The notes under the pieces: model-generated
What the model was told of the DNA's origin: nothing
Database searches by the model: none
What the model saw: the letters and a program-made list of their open reading frames with translations, nothing else
Shown here: positions 17,817 to 26,911 of the stretch, in pieces
Numbering within the stretch: position 1 is the first letter of the stretch
Layout of the letters: each line of letters begins with the position of its first letter
Program-made: the position numbers and the translations under genes
From: Leucobacter aridicollis
GTDB taxonomy: Bacteria > Actinomycetota > Actinomycetes > Actinomycetales > Microbacteriaceae
DNA length: 64,000 nucleotides
Assembly: GCF_013409595.1 (NCBI RefSeq)
Contig: NZ_JACCBD010000001.1
Location: 1,922,001 to 1,986,000, forward strand
Direction of reading: 5' to 3'

Positions 17817-18542
17817 CTAGCGGGGGCGGCGCTTCGCGCTCGCGCGCGCCCGCTCCGCGGTGTCGTCGACGCCGGCGCGCGGCTCGAACGAGCCGTACCG
17901 GCGCTCGGCGGCGGTACGAATGAGGAAGTCGCTGATCGCCGGGTTCTTCGGCAGGAGCGACCCGTGCAGGTAGCTGCCGAGGACGTTGCCTGTGCGGGCG
18001 CCCTCCGTGCCGTCGGTGGGGTTATTGCCCGCACCCTGCACGACGCGACCGAGCGGCTGCGATCCCTCGCCGAGCACCGTGAAGCCACTGTGGTTCTCGT
18101 AGCCGATGATCTCGCCGAACTCGTCGGATTCGACGACGACGTTGCCGATCATGCGTTCCGCGCCGCCCGTGGTCTCGACGTCGAGCACGCCGATCCCCGA
18201 GAGCGTCTGGCCGGAATGCGTGAGAAAGTGATGCCCGAACAACTGGTACAGGCCGCAGATGACGAGCATCGGTGTCCCGTCGGACGCGAGCTCACGGAAC
18301 TCGTCGGCACGCCCGGCGAGATCGACCGCGACCCTCCCCTGGCCCGAGTCCTGCCCGCCGCCGCCGATCACAATGTCGACGCGTTCGGGGAGCGGATCCC
18401 CGACGTTCATGTCGATGACGCGCGGCTCATAGCCGTGCGCGCGGGCCCGGCGGGTGAGCGAGAGCAGGTTGCCCCGGTCGCCATAGATGTTCATGTCGCG
18501 CGGGTACAGCGACACGATGACGAGTTCACGCTTGTCTGGCAT
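17817..18542 (-). CDS. gatD: Lipid II isoglutaminyl synthase, glutaminase subunit GatD
   Basis: 241 aa. Class I (CobB/CobQ-like) glutamine amidotransferase that supplies ammonia to MurT, which amidates D-Glu of lipid II. The nucleophile is Cys96 in LVICGLYQLFG and the catalytic His is His193 in SYLHGSLLPKNP. The start overlaps the murT stop by one base (TGATG). The C-terminus has a basic, low-complexity tail. Pairing with murT makes the assignment firm. Confidence 0.93.
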   Translation of the reverse strand: MPDKRELVIVSLYPRDMNIYGDRGNLLSLTRRARAHGYEPRVIDMNVGDPLPERVDIVIGGGGQDSGQGRVAVDLAGRADEFRELASDGTPMLVICGLYQLFGHHFLTHSGQTLSGIGVLDVETTGGAERMIGNVVVESDEFGEIIGYENHSGFTVLGEGSQPLGRVVQGAGNNPTDGTEGARTGNVLGSYLHGSLLPKNPAISDFLIRTAAERRYGSFEPRAGVDDTAERARASAKRRPR

Positions 18543-19870
18543 CAGATTTCCTCAACGTCGGTGATCTCGGACAGTCGCTTGCGCAGTCCCAGCATCGCTG
18601 TGTACGTGCAGTAGATGCGGCGCGGCCTCCCCTGGGTGCGCGATCGGAAACCTGCGAGGGCCACCCCGAGGTCCTCCTCGACGGCGCCGATCGGCACGTC
18701 ATCGTGTTCGAGCCGGAGCGCCATGTCCCACGCGCGCGTGCCGGTGACGGTGTCGACGCCGCCATCGCGCAGCGTCTCAAAGTCGACGTCCCAGAGCCAC
18801 GACATATCGCGGCCGTCGGCGTACTGGTCGTTCACCGCGATCATCACGGCGACGCCCTCGGCGTCGAACGAGGCGAGCCCGAGCCGGAAGCCAGCCGGGT
18901 TCTTCACGAGCACGAGTTCGAGCGGCTGACCGTCAAGCTCGAGCTTCTCGCCACGGCCGAACGCGGGGCGCACCGTTGAGAGCGCCTCAAGCACCTCGGT
19001 CGTGCGGGCGCTGGTATCCGCGCCCTCCGCAACCGCACGTTCGAGCACGGCACGGACGGTCACGAGCGCGGCGGCAGCGTTGTACGTGTTGTACAGGCCC
19101 TCGAGCTGGAGCGGCGTCGAGCGCGGTTCCACGTCGATGAGGAAGGTCGCCTCGTTCTTGCCGAGCTCCAGCAGCGTGACGTCGGCGGGCTCGCGAGTGT
19201 CCGTGGCTGCGTCGGCGGCAGCGTGGCCGGGCACGACGTGGAAGTCGTCGTCGCCGGGAAAGGTGCTCAGGAGCGCCGGGGCGAGCCCAAACTCGCGCAC
19301 CTCTGGCCCACCGTCGGCGGCCCGCGCGCGGGTGCGCTCACCGATCTCGGCGATGAGGCGGTCCTCGCGGTTCACGACGAGCACGTCGGTCGTCGCATCG
19401 GCGATGCGCTGCAGGTAGCGGGCGGTCGTGTCGATCTCGCCGAACCTGTCGAGCTGATCGCGCAGCACGTTCAGCAGCAGCGTGAAGCGGGGCTTCACCC
19501 GCTCGATGAAGTACATGGCGTGAGCCTCGTCGAGCTCAAGCACCGCGACGTCGGCGTCGAGCTTGCCGCCAGCGGTGCTCTCCTGCACCATCGCGGCGAC
19601 CACGCCGCGGGAAAAGTTTGATCCCGTGCGGTTCGTGAACACGGTGAGCCCCTGCGCCTCAAGCATCTCGACGATCATCTTCGTGGTCGTCGTCTTGCCG
19701 TTGGTGCCGCTCACCGCGATCACCCCGAGCGGCAGCCGCGCGAGCCCGCGGGCCATGAACCCGGGATCCAGCCGCTCGACGACCAGGCCGGGCAGCGCCG
19801 AACCTCCCCCGCGAAGACGCGCTACCGCTCGTACCGCTTTGCCGGCGCCAGCCGAGAAAAAATCACGCAT
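18542..19870 (-). CDS. murT: Lipid II isoglutaminyl synthase, Mur ligase-like subunit MurT
   Basis: 442 aa. ATP-dependent ligase half of MurT-GatD, acting on the D-Glu carboxylate of lipid II. P-loop GTNGKTTTTKM at 55-65, a Mur ligase central domain, and NDQYADGRDMSWLWD near residue 340, which holds the conserved Asp of the C-terminal domain. The four-cysteine zinc ribbon known from Gram-positive cocci is absent: the only Cys is in the C-terminal YCTYTAML. trmD ends ten bases upstream, but a TAATCT -10 box six bases before ATG 19870 suggests an additional leaderless promoter. Confidence 0.93.
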   Translation of the reverse strand: MRDFFSAGAGKAVRAVARLRGGGSALPGLVVERLDPGFMARGLARLPLGVIAVSGTNGKTTTTKMIVEMLEAQGLTVFTNRTGSNFSRGVVAAMVQESTAGGKLDADVAVLELDEAHAMYFIERVKPRFTLLLNVLRDQLDRFGEIDTTARYLQRIADATTDVLVVNREDRLIAEIGERTRARAADGGPEVREFGLAPALLSTFPGDDDFHVVPGHAAADAATDTREPADVTLLELGKNEATFLIDVEPRSTPLQLEGLYNTYNAAAALVTVRAVLERAVAEGADTSARTTEVLEALSTVRPAFGRGEKLELDGQPLELVLVKNPAGFRLGLASFDAEGVAVMIAVNDQYADGRDMSWLWDVDFETLRDGGVDTVTGTRAWDMALRLEHDDVPIGAVEEDLGVALAGFRSRTQGRPRRIYCTYTAMLGLRKRLSEITDVEEI

Positions 19871-19876
19871 GGATCA

Positions 19877-19882
19877 AGATTA
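19877..19882 (-). promoter_or_regulatory. -10 box before murT
   Basis: TAATCT on the minus strand, six bases before ATG 19870 and overlapping the trmD stop. It would allow murT-gatD expression independent of the ribosomal operon. Confidence 0.45.
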
Positions 19883-20581
19883 GTCGCCAAGCAGGTCCGG
19901 CCGGACACGCCTCGTCCGTTCGACGCTCTGTTCGTGCCGCCAAGCGTCAATCGCGGCGTGGTTTCCAGACAGCAGCACGTCGGGGACGCGGCGGCCGCGC
20001 CATTCGGCTGGCTTCGTGTAGCTCGGGTACTCGAGCAGGCCCGACTCGTGCGACTCCTCGACAAGGCTGTCGGGGTTTCCGACGACGCCCGGGAGCAGCC
20101 GACCGATTGCCTCGATCATCGCGATCGACGCGACCTCTCCCCCGTTCAGCACGTAGTCGCCGATGCTCACGAGCCGCACGCGGCCACGCTCGGCGTACTC
20201 GTCGAACACGCGCTGGTCGATGCCCTCGTAGCGACCGCAGCCGAACACGAGGTGGTCCTCGGTGGCGAGCTCGCGGGCCATCGCCTGGGTGAACACGTCG
20301 CCCGCGGGCGACGGGAAGATGATGAGCGGCTCGGCCGCGGGCGCCGATTGCGCATCCGCGAGGATGCCGTCAATAGCCTGCCCCCAGGGCTCGGGCTTCA
20401 TCACCATCCCGGCGCCGCCGCCAGTCGGCGTGTCGTCGACGGTGCGATGCTTGTCGTGGGCCGACTCGCGAAGGTCGTGCACGTGCAGGTCGATGAGGCC
20501 GCGGTCGCGTGCCTTCCCCATGAGCGAGAGCTCAAGTGCGTCAAAGTAGCCGGGGAAGATCGTGACGACGTCGATCCTCAC
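19880..20581 (-). CDS. trmD: tRNA (guanine-N1)-methyltransferase TrmD
   Basis: Methylates G37 of tRNAs using S-adenosylmethionine. 233 aa: [18 protein letters not shown] start, [15 protein letters not shown], and a SPOUT knot with [13 protein letters not shown] and [14 protein letters not shown]. Length is normal. Its start overlaps the rimM stop by four bases. Confidence 0.98.
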   Translation of the reverse strand: MRIDVVTIFPGYFDALELSLMGKARDRGLIDLHVHDLRESAHDKHRTVDDTPTGGGAGMVMKPEPWGQAIDGILADAQSAPAAEPLIIFPSPAGDVFTQAMARELATEDHLVFGCGRYEGIDQRVFDEYAERGRVRLVSIGDYVLNGGEVASIAMIEAIGRLLPGVVGNPDSLVEESHESGLLEYPSYTKPAEWRGRRVPDVLLSGNHAAIDAWRHEQSVERTRRVRPDLLGD

Positions 20582-21204
20582 GCGCCCGCCCCCGGGTTCT
20601 GGGTGCCGTCCTCGATCGCGCCGTCCCCGAACAGGCCTGCGGGCGGCGTCATCGTGACAATACCGGCCTCGAGGTCAACCGACGGCACAATCGCCTCGAC
20701 GAAGGGGACGAGTACGACGCCGTTCGGGGTCTGCACAGCGAGCAGATCCTGGGCCGGGAAGTGCTGCACCTCGGCGACGGTCCCGAGTTTCTCGGTGCCG
20801 CCGTCCTCGCGGGGCTGCACGACGTCGAGGCCGACGAGCTCGTGGGCGTACCACGCGTTCTCTTCAGAGCCTGCGGCGACGGCGTCCTCATCGATCCAGA
20901 GGATTGCACGAACGATGCTTTCGACCGCGGTGCGATCGGGCAGCTCCACGAAGAACCCAACGGGCATGCTGTTGAACCAGCGCAGCTCGCGCAGCTCAAT
21001 CGTCTGCCCGAACCAGGGAGAATCTTCGGGGACCTGCAGGTGAAACTTCGCGCCGGGAACAAACCGGAGATCCGGGTTGTCCGTGAACATCTCAAGTTTC
21101 ACACCGCCCTTGAGCCCGTGGGGCTTCGTCAGGCGTCCGACACGCAAACTCCCCGCCCCGCTAGCGGGACGGGGAGCCTGCGCACGCTTTGGAGCGTCTG
21201 CCAT
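20578..21204 (-). CDS. rimM: Ribosome maturation factor RimM
   Basis: 208 aa 30S assembly factor. N-terminal RimM barrel ([24 protein letters not shown]) and C-terminal PRC barrel ([16 protein letters not shown] through [18 protein letters not shown]). Residues 1-17 are an Ala/Pro/Arg-rich extension. It lies between khpA (one-base gap) and trmD (four-base overlap). Confidence 0.96.
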   Translation of the reverse strand: MADAPKRAQAPRPASGAGSLRVGRLTKPHGLKGGVKLEMFTDNPDLRFVPGAKFHLQVPEDSPWFGQTIELRELRWFNSMPVGFFVELPDRTAVESIVRAILWIDEDAVAAGSEENAWYAHELVGLDVVQPREDGGTEKLGTVAEVQHFPAQDLLAVQTPNGVVLVPFVEAIVPSVDLEAGIVTMTPPAGLFGDGAIEDGTQNPGAGA

Positions 21205-21205
21205 A

Positions 21206-21466
21206 TCAGCCGGCCTCAGGTGCGTCGGTGTCGACGATATCCACCCTGACGCGCTCGCCCGAAGCGAGTGCGGAGATCACCGTGCGAAGCGCCTGGGCGG
21301 TGCGGCCGCTGCGGCCGATCACACGCCCAAGGTCCTCGGGATGCACGCGGATCTCAAGGGTCTCGCCACGGTTTCCCGCGCGCTGGGTGATGCGCACCTC
21401 GTCCGGGTGGTCAACGACCCCGCGGACGAGATGCTCAAGCGCATCAGCGAGCACCATCTCAGCCAA
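21206..21466 (-). CDS. khpA: KH-domain RNA-binding protein KhpA
   Basis: 86 aa single KH domain with the GxxG loop as GRSG in DLGRVIGRSGRTAQALRTVI. This family (formerly YlqC) binds RNA, typically with KhpB, and influences cell division and envelope synthesis. It sits between rpsP (five-base gap) and rimM, its usual place. Confidence 0.95.
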   Translation of the reverse strand: MAEMVLADALEHLVRGVVDHPDEVRITQRAGNRGETLEIRVHPEDLGRVIGRSGRTAQALRTVISALASGERVRVDIVDTDAPEAG

Positions 21467-21471
21467 GAGCC

Positions 21472-21918
21472 TTAGGCCTCGGTCGACTCAGCAGCGGCCT
21501 CTTCGGCCGGTGCCTCGGTCTCGGCGGGAGCCTCTGCGGCCTCCTCGGCGGGAGCCTCTGCGGGCTTCTCAGCCTTCGGGCGAACGACGGACTTCTTCTT
21601 CGCGTCAGCCTCGAAGACTTCCTTCGCCTCAGGTGCGAGCACCTTCGACTCGGTCGAGCCCTCGCCGGTGAACTTGCCCCAGTCGCCGGTCAGCTTGAGC
21701 AGCGCGGTGACCTGCTCGGTCGGCTGTGCGCCAACGCTGAGCCAGTACTGCGCGCGATCCGAATCGACCTCGATGAACGAGGGGTTCTCGGTCGGGTGGT
21801 ACTTGCCGATCTCCTCGATGACGCGGCCGTCGCGCTTGGTGCGCGAGTCGGCAACGACGATACGGTAGAACGGTGCGCGGATCTTGCCGAGGCGCTTGAG
21901 GCGAATCTTTACTGCCAT
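21472..21918 (-). CDS. rpsP: 30S ribosomal protein S16 with acidic tail
   Basis: 148 aa; the S16 core occupies about 1-85 ([28 protein letters not shown] and beyond). The C-terminus adds about 60 residues, first Lys-rich then Ala/Glu/Pro-rich in [17 protein letters not shown] style. Such tails are common in actinobacterial S16. First gene of rpsP-khpA-rimM-trmD, followed by murT-gatD. Confidence 0.97.
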   Translation of the reverse strand: MAVKIRLKRLGKIRAPFYRIVVADSRTKRDGRVIEEIGKYHPTENPSFIEVDSDRAQYWLSVGAQPTEQVTALLKLTGDWGKFTGEGSTESKVLAPEAKEVFEADAKKKSVVRPKAEKPAEAPAEEAAEAPAETEAPAEEAAAESTEA

Positions 21919-22020
21919 GTGCTGGCTCCTTCAGGTTGGGTTACATGTGACGCCGCGCTCCCAGTGGGACCGAAACGGTCTCTGGCGCGGAAGCCTGGCA
22001 CGCATTACGCGAACTAGCCA

Positions 22021-22049
22021 AGTTTGCCACACGACGGCCGGAATTGCAA
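22021..22049 (-). promoter_or_regulatory. rpsP promoter
   Basis: On the minus strand: -35 TTGCAA (22044-22049), 17-bp spacer, -10 CAAACT (22021-22026). Predicted start near 22014, giving a leader of about 95 bases. Confidence 0.55.
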
Positions 22050-22110
22050 TTTTTGATGGGATCAGGGGTTTTGCAGCAATGATCTCTGGGCAGGCCGCAG
22101 CCGCGGCCCG

Positions 22111-23619
22111 TTAGCGGGCCGTGATCCCCCGCATCCACGCCTCGACGCCGGCCGCGTCGATGGGCAGCGCGTCCGAGATCACCTCGTTGCCGGTTTCGGT
22201 GACGACGAGGTCGTCCTCGAGCCGCACTCCGATGCCGCGCAGCTCGGGCGGCACGGTCTCGTCCCACGCGTGGAAGTAGAGGCCCGGCTCCACGGTGAGG
22301 GCCATCCCGGTCTGCACGGTGCCGCCAAGGTACGTCTCGTACCGCGACGAATCGCAGTCGTGCACGTCGAGGCCGAGGTGGTGGCCGACCCCGCAGACAA
22401 TGTAGCGGCGGTGGTGCTGACCGTCGGCGGAGAGCGCCTCGTCGACCGAGACGGGCAGCATCCCCCAGTCGTGGAGCCCCTCGGCGAGCACTTCCATGCA
22501 GGCCGCGTGGAAGTCCGCCCAGAGCCGGCCAGGCTGGACCGCCGCGAGGCCCGCGCGGTGCGACCGCTCAACGAGGTCGTGCACCTGGCGCTGCGCCTCC
22601 GAGAAGGTGCCGCTCGCCGGCAGCGTGCGGGTGACGTCCGCGGTGTAGCCGGAGCGCATCTCGACGCCCATGTCGAGCAGCAGCAGCTCGGCCGGGTCGA
22701 CCTCGCCGTCGGCGCGCACCCAGTGCAGGATCGGCGCGTGCGCGCCGGAGCCGACGATCGTCGCGTAGCCGGGGGCCTGGCCCACCGTGCGCGCGTGGCG
22801 GTCGAACGTGCCCTGCAGCCAGCGCTCGCCCCCCGCCGCGATAGCGTTCGGGATCTCGCGGGCGACGGCGGCGAAGCCGTCGATCGTAGCGAGGTTCGCG
22901 GCGCGGAGCTGCCCGATCTCCCAGGCGTCCTTGATCTGGCGGAGCTCGGAGAGCACCGTCGCCAGCCGCGCCGAGCGCGCCCGGCCCGCGAGCGCGGCGC
23001 CCGCGCCGCGAGCGACAACCGCCGCCCCAGCAATGAGCGCATCGTCGGCGATCCCCGCGTCCGCGAGCTCCCCGATCGGGCGCACGGCGACGTCGAGCGC
23101 CGAGGCGACCTCGGCGACGCCGGCGAGCGGACCGACCCAGAGCTCGCCGTGGTTCGCGTCGGCGTGGAATGCCTTGCTCCCCGGGCGCGCCGGCGGCGTG
23201 ATGTACAGCGTCGCGTCGTGGCCGCCTGCGACGGGGCGCATCACGAGCACGGCGTCCTCGATGCCGGTGCCGACGGTCCACAGGAAGTCGCTGTCGGCGC
23301 GGAACTCGAAGTAGGTATCGTTCGCGCGCAGCTGCGAGCGGCCCGCCGCGATAACGAGGGTCTCCCCCGCGAGCTCGGCGGAGAGCCTCGCGCGGTGGTC
23401 AGCGGCAGCGGCGGCCGCCCCGGGCTCGACGGCGAGCTCGCGCGCGGCGTCGCCCCACCCCTCGGCCATCCACGTCGTGAAGCCAGCGGCCTCACTGAGC
23501 AGCGGCATGCGCGGGTCGCGGCGGGTGGCGCGGGAGTTCGGCATGCCGGATTCCCAGTCGACGACGGTGACGGTGAGGCCGAGGCCGCTGAGCGAGGGGC
23601 CATCGTGGTGGTGCGTCAT
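22111..23619 (-). CDS. pepP: Xaa-Pro aminopeptidase (M24B, aminopeptidase P)
   Basis: 502 aa. Removes N-terminal residues preceding proline. Creatinase-like N-domain to about 260, then the pita-bread metallopeptidase domain. Metal ligands are visible in LLLDMG, YTADVTRTL, GVGHHLGLDVHD, TVEPGLY and VRLEDD. ATG 23619 is preferred because AAAGGA lies six bases before it; an ATG two codons upstream is possible. It is the last gene after the peptide importer and prolyl iminopeptidase. A hairpin separates it from pip. Confidence 0.93.
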   Translation of the reverse strand: MTHHHDGPSLSGLGLTVTVVDWESGMPNSRATRRDPRMPLLSEAAGFTTWMAEGWGDAARELAVEPGAAAAAADHRARLSAELAGETLVIAAGRSQLRANDTYFEFRADSDFLWTVGTGIEDAVLVMRPVAGGHDATLYITPPARPGSKAFHADANHGELWVGPLAGVAEVASALDVAVRPIGELADAGIADDALIAGAAVVARGAGAALAGRARSARLATVLSELRQIKDAWEIGQLRAANLATIDGFAAVAREIPNAIAAGGERWLQGTFDRHARTVGQAPGYATIVGSGAHAPILHWVRADGEVDPAELLLLDMGVEMRSGYTADVTRTLPASGTFSEAQRQVHDLVERSHRAGLAAVQPGRLWADFHAACMEVLAEGLHDWGMLPVSVDEALSADGQHHRRYIVCGVGHHLGLDVHDCDSSRYETYLGGTVQTGMALTVEPGLYFHAWDETVPPELRGIGVRLEDDLVVTETGNEVISDALPIDAAGVEAWMRGITAR

Positions 23620-23643
23620 GTGCATTCCTTTCGGGGAGCATGG

Positions 23644-23682
23644 GCGGGGCCGGCCAGTCGCGACGCGACGTGCCGGCCCCGC
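23644..23682 (-). other. Intercistronic hairpin between pip and pepP
   Basis: Perfect 11-bp stem GCGGGGCCGGC (23644-23654) with GCCGGCCCCGC (23672-23682); the loop can add GTCGCG/CGCGAC pairs. There is no U-tract, so it may reduce read-through or stabilise RNA rather than terminate fully. Confidence 0.5.
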
Positions 23683-23691
23683 GTGAGGAGG

Positions 23692-24987
23692 TTAGTCGCG
23701 GCTGCGGGCGGTGCTTCCGAGGCGCTGCTCGAGCGCGGTGAACAACCGTTGGGCGACGTTTCCGAGCCGCAGCCCGTCGTGCTCGAACTCGTTCGTCACC
23801 CAGGCGTGAACGCCGGCGACGCGGGACGCGGTATCGAGCGAGAGCTGCGCGTCGACGTACATGTCGTCGTAGTAGACGGCGGCCTCGACGGGCACCTCGT
23901 TGCGGGCGAGCCGCTCGTGGTCGTACGTCGCGATCGGCTGCTCGTGCGCGGCGAGGTGTTCGACCGCGGCCTGGAAGGCGCGGAGCCCCGAGATCTCCTC
24001 GAACATCCACGGAAAGACAGTCTCGCCGGTGAAGTTCAGCGGCCTGGCAGACTCGGCGAACTCGGGGCGCGCGTCGCGCTCGCGTTGCGCGGCCCACGAG
24101 CTCGGGCCCGGCCCGTAGATCGCCTCCTGCAGCGCGATGAACAGCGGGTTCGTGTGGAACCCCGTCTCCGCTTCGACGGTGGCGAGGAACGTGTCGGACA
24201 GCCGGGTCTCTGCCTCGTCCGCGAACGCCTCGTCGAAGATCCAGTGCACGCGATCGAATCCCGGCTTCATGCCGAAGTCAAGGCCGAGCGTCTGCAGCCT
24301 GCGCACGGTGAGCCTGTCGCCGCCCGGGAGCCGCACGTCCTCGCGCTCGAGTAGGTCGGCGACGCGCGCGATCCTGTCCACGAGGTGCGGGTGACGCTCG
24401 CGGAAGACGCGGTTCTTCTCGGCGATGCGCGGGAACGTGCGCGAGTAGACAACCGCGGGGTCAGGATCGATGCTCGGCAGCCCGCCGGTGATCGCCGACG
24501 CGACGACCGACTCCGGGAAGTGCGAGAGGTACTGCAGCGTGAGGAACCCGCCGTAGCTCTGCCCCAGGGTCCACCACTGGCGCCCCGTGAAGTGCTGCTC
24601 GCGCAGCGCCTCGAAGTCGCGCACGATCGAGTCCTGGCGATGCAGTGCGAGCAGGCGCGCCCCCGCGGCCGCGTCGCGGCCCGCGAAGTCGGCAGCGCCG
24701 AGTGGGGTCGACCGGCCGGTGCCGCGCTGGTCGGGCAGGATGACGCGGAAGCGGGTCACCGCGTCGCCGATCCAGCCGTCGGCGTCGAGCGGCCTGGGCG
24801 ACTTCCCGCCGGGCCCGCCCTGCAGGAACACGAGCAGCGGCAGATCCGCGTCGCGGTTCGCGGCGCTTACGACCTCGCGCGCGAACACGCGGATCGTCTC
24901 GCCATCAGGCTCGTTCCAGTCGAGCGGCACCGTGACCCACAGGTCGCGGCCGGTGAGGCGATCTCCGATGGGATACCAGTCGGTCAT
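23692..24987 (-). CDS. pip: Prolyl iminopeptidase-like alpha/beta hydrolase (S33)
   Basis: 431 aa serine peptidase. Oxyanion segment FLQGGPGGKSPRP, DQRGTGRS, and nucleophile Ser in GQSYGGFLTLQYL; a C-terminal EFEHDGLR supplies the likely His. Members release N-terminal proline from peptides. The gene overlaps the permease upstream by four bases, so the peptidase is translated with the importer. Substrate preference is inferred from family and context. Confidence 0.88.
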   Translation of the reverse strand: MTDWYPIGDRLTGRDLWVTVPLDWNEPDGETIRVFAREVVSAANRDADLPLLVFLQGGPGGKSPRPLDADGWIGDAVTRFRVILPDQRGTGRSTPLGAADFAGRDAAAGARLLALHRQDSIVRDFEALREQHFTGRQWWTLGQSYGGFLTLQYLSHFPESVVASAITGGLPSIDPDPAVVYSRTFPRIAEKNRVFRERHPHLVDRIARVADLLEREDVRLPGGDRLTVRRLQTLGLDFGMKPGFDRVHWIFDEAFADEAETRLSDTFLATVEAETGFHTNPLFIALQEAIYGPGPSSWAAQRERDARPEFAESARPLNFTGETVFPWMFEEISGLRAFQAAVEHLAAHEQPIATYDHERLARNEVPVEAAVYYDDMYVDAQLSLDTASRVAGVHAWVTNEFEHDGLRLGNVAQRLFTALEQRLGSTARSRD

Positions 24988-25949
24988 TTCCGGGCAGTCC
25001 TTACTCTCGAATCCAGCAGTGCGTACAGGGTGTCGACGATGAGGTTCGACAGCACGACGAACAGCCCGCCGAGCAGCACGATCGCAATCACGACCGGGCG
25101 ATCCTGCATCGCGACGCTTGTCACGGCGAGCGAACCGACTCCGGGGAGCCCGAACACCTGCTCGATGACAATCACGCCTGCGAGGAGCATACCGATGTCG
25201 ATGCCGAGCTGCGTGACGAGCGGCGGCATGGCGGAGCGGAACGCGTGCACGTAGGTCACGCGCTGCTCGGTGATGCCCTTGGCGCGGGCGGTGCGAATGT
25301 AGTCCTGGCCGAGCACGTCAAGCATCTGGCCGCGCGTGAGCCGCGCGTACACCGCGGCGGTGACGAGCGCGAGGGTGACCCACGGGAGCACGAGGTGCCA
25401 CGCCCACTGCCCCGGGTTCTCGCTGAACGGCACGTACCCTGACGGCGGGAAGAGCGTGACCCCCATCTTCGTCGGCAGGAAGTAGAGCGTGTACAGCGCG
25501 ATCATGCCGAGCACGAACGTCGGGAAGCTGATCCCGATGATCGCGAACCCCTGACCGACGCGGTCGCGCACGGTGCCGGGGTGCTTCGCCGAGCCGATAC
25601 CGATCGGGATGCCGATCGCGAGCCAGACGATAACCGCGCCGAACACGAGCGACATCGTCACCGGGATGCGCCGCACGAGCAGGTCCCAGACCGGCAGGTT
25701 CGAGCGGTACGAGAAGCCGAGGTCACCCTGCAGCAGGTTCCCGAGGAACATGAAGTACTGCTGGATCATCGGCTTGTCGAGACCGAGGTTCACGCGGATC
25801 TGCTCCATGAGCGCCTCGGTCGCCTTATCGCCGGCGATGATGCGCGCGGGATCCGAGGGCGAGACGTAGAACAGCACGAACACGAAGACGCTGAGCAGGA
25901 ACAACACGAGCGCGCCGAAGCCTACCCGTGAAAGGAAATAGCGGATCAT
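24984..25949 (-). CDS. Peptide ABC transporter permease (OppB/DppB type)
   Basis: 321 aa with about six membrane helices. Family signs are RYFLSRVGFGALVLFLLSVFVFVLFY at the start, LGLDKPMIQQY, and the EAA-loop region YIRTARAKGITEQRVTYVHAFRSAM. It forms the membrane channel with the next permease. Overlaps by four bases both the permease gene before it and pip after it. Confidence 0.93.
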   Translation of the reverse strand: MIRYFLSRVGFGALVLFLLSVFVFVLFYVSPSDPARIIAGDKATEALMEQIRVNLGLDKPMIQQYFMFLGNLLQGDLGFSYRSNLPVWDLLVRRIPVTMSLVFGAVIVWLAIGIPIGIGSAKHPGTVRDRVGQGFAIIGISFPTFVLGMIALYTLYFLPTKMGVTLFPPSGYVPFSENPGQWAWHLVLPWVTLALVTAAVYARLTRGQMLDVLGQDYIRTARAKGITEQRVTYVHAFRSAMPPLVTQLGIDIGMLLAGVIVIEQVFGLPGVGSLAVTSVAMQDRPVVIAIVLLGGLFVVLSNLIVDTLYALLDSRVRTARK

Positions 25950-26911
25950 GCTTTCTTCCCCTTCGTGGAAGTCGGATCGAGTGCGTCGCGCAGCCCGTCG
26001 CCGAGCAGGTTGAACGCGAGGGTGAGCGCGAGCAGGGCGAGGCCAGGGACGAGCACCATCCAGGGCGCGACCATGTACATCGAGCCGTTCGCGGCGTCGG
26101 CGAGCATGTTGCCCCAGCTCGGGGTCGGCGGCACGATGCCGAGCCCGAGGAACGACAGCGTCGCTTCAAAGACGACCGCGGCGGGGATGCCGAGCGTCGT
26201 GTACACGATGATCGGCACGACGAGGTTCGGCAGGACGTCGCGGAACATCATCGAGAACCGCGATTCGCCGAGCGAGCGGGCCGCCTCGATGTACTCGCGT
26301 TCCCGGATCGCGAGCACCTGTCCGCGGATCACGCGGGCGAGGCCGGCCCAGCTGAAGAACACGATCACGACGATCGAGAGGCCGAGGCTCGGGCCGAGCA
26401 CCGCGACGAGCGCGATCGCGACGAGTAGGAACGGGACGCTCATGACGAGGTCGATGATCCGGCTGAGCAGCGTGTCGACCCAGCCGCCAAAGAACCCGGC
26501 GGTGGCGCCGATCACGACGCCGATCGCGGAGGCGATGAGGGAGGCGACGACGCCAACAAGCAGCGACACCCTGGCGCCGTAGGCGAGCCGCACGAACACG
26601 TCGCGACCGAGCTGGTCGGTGCCGAGCAGGAACTCTGCCGACGGCCCGACGGGGATGCCGGCGGCCGAGAGTCCGGTCTCGCGGAACTGCTCGGTCGGTC
26701 CATGTCCCGTCCACTGCGCGATGAGCGGCGCGCAGATCGCAAACGCGACGATGGCGAGGATCACGATCGCCGAGACGACGCTCGCCGGGTCGCGAACCAG
26801 CCGGGCCATCGTGAGCTGGGCCGAGCTCTTCGCCTGGATGTCGGCGGCTTTCTGCGCCGCGTAGCCCGGGGTCGTGATGAGCTTCGTGTCTTTCGAGAAT
26901 ACGCCGGTCAC
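25946..26911 (-). CDS. Peptide ABC transporter permease (OppC/DppC type)
   Basis: 321 aa from GTG 26911, which overlaps the ATPase stop by four bases; the frame is open further upstream but that part is antisense-like. Cytoplasmic N-terminus, then about six helices. LLGTDQLGRDVFVRLAYGAR and the EAA motif EYIEAARSLGESRFSMMFRDVLPN identify OppC/DppC. Partner of the OppB-type permease. Confidence 0.93.
   Translation of the reverse strand: MTGVFSKDTKLITTPGYAAQKAADIQAKSSAQLTMARLVRDPASVVSAIVILAIVAFAICAPLIAQWTGHGPTEQFRETGLSAAGIPVGPSAEFLLGTDQLGRDVFVRLAYGARVSLLVGVVASLIASAIGVVIGATAGFFGGWVDTLLSRIIDLVMSVPFLLVAIALVAVLGPSLGLSIVVIVFFSWAGLARVIRGQVLAIREREYIEAARSLGESRFSMMFRDVLPNLVVPIIVYTTLGIPAAVVFEATLSFLGLGIVPPTPSWGNMLADAANGSMYMVAPWMVLVPGLALLALTLAFNLLGDGLRDALDPTSTKGKKA

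Noticed and set aside
22105..22120. GGCCCG/CGGGCC hairpin around the pepP stop codon
   Set aside because: Short six-pair stem overlapping the stop codon with no U-tract on the relevant strand; too weak to call a terminator.
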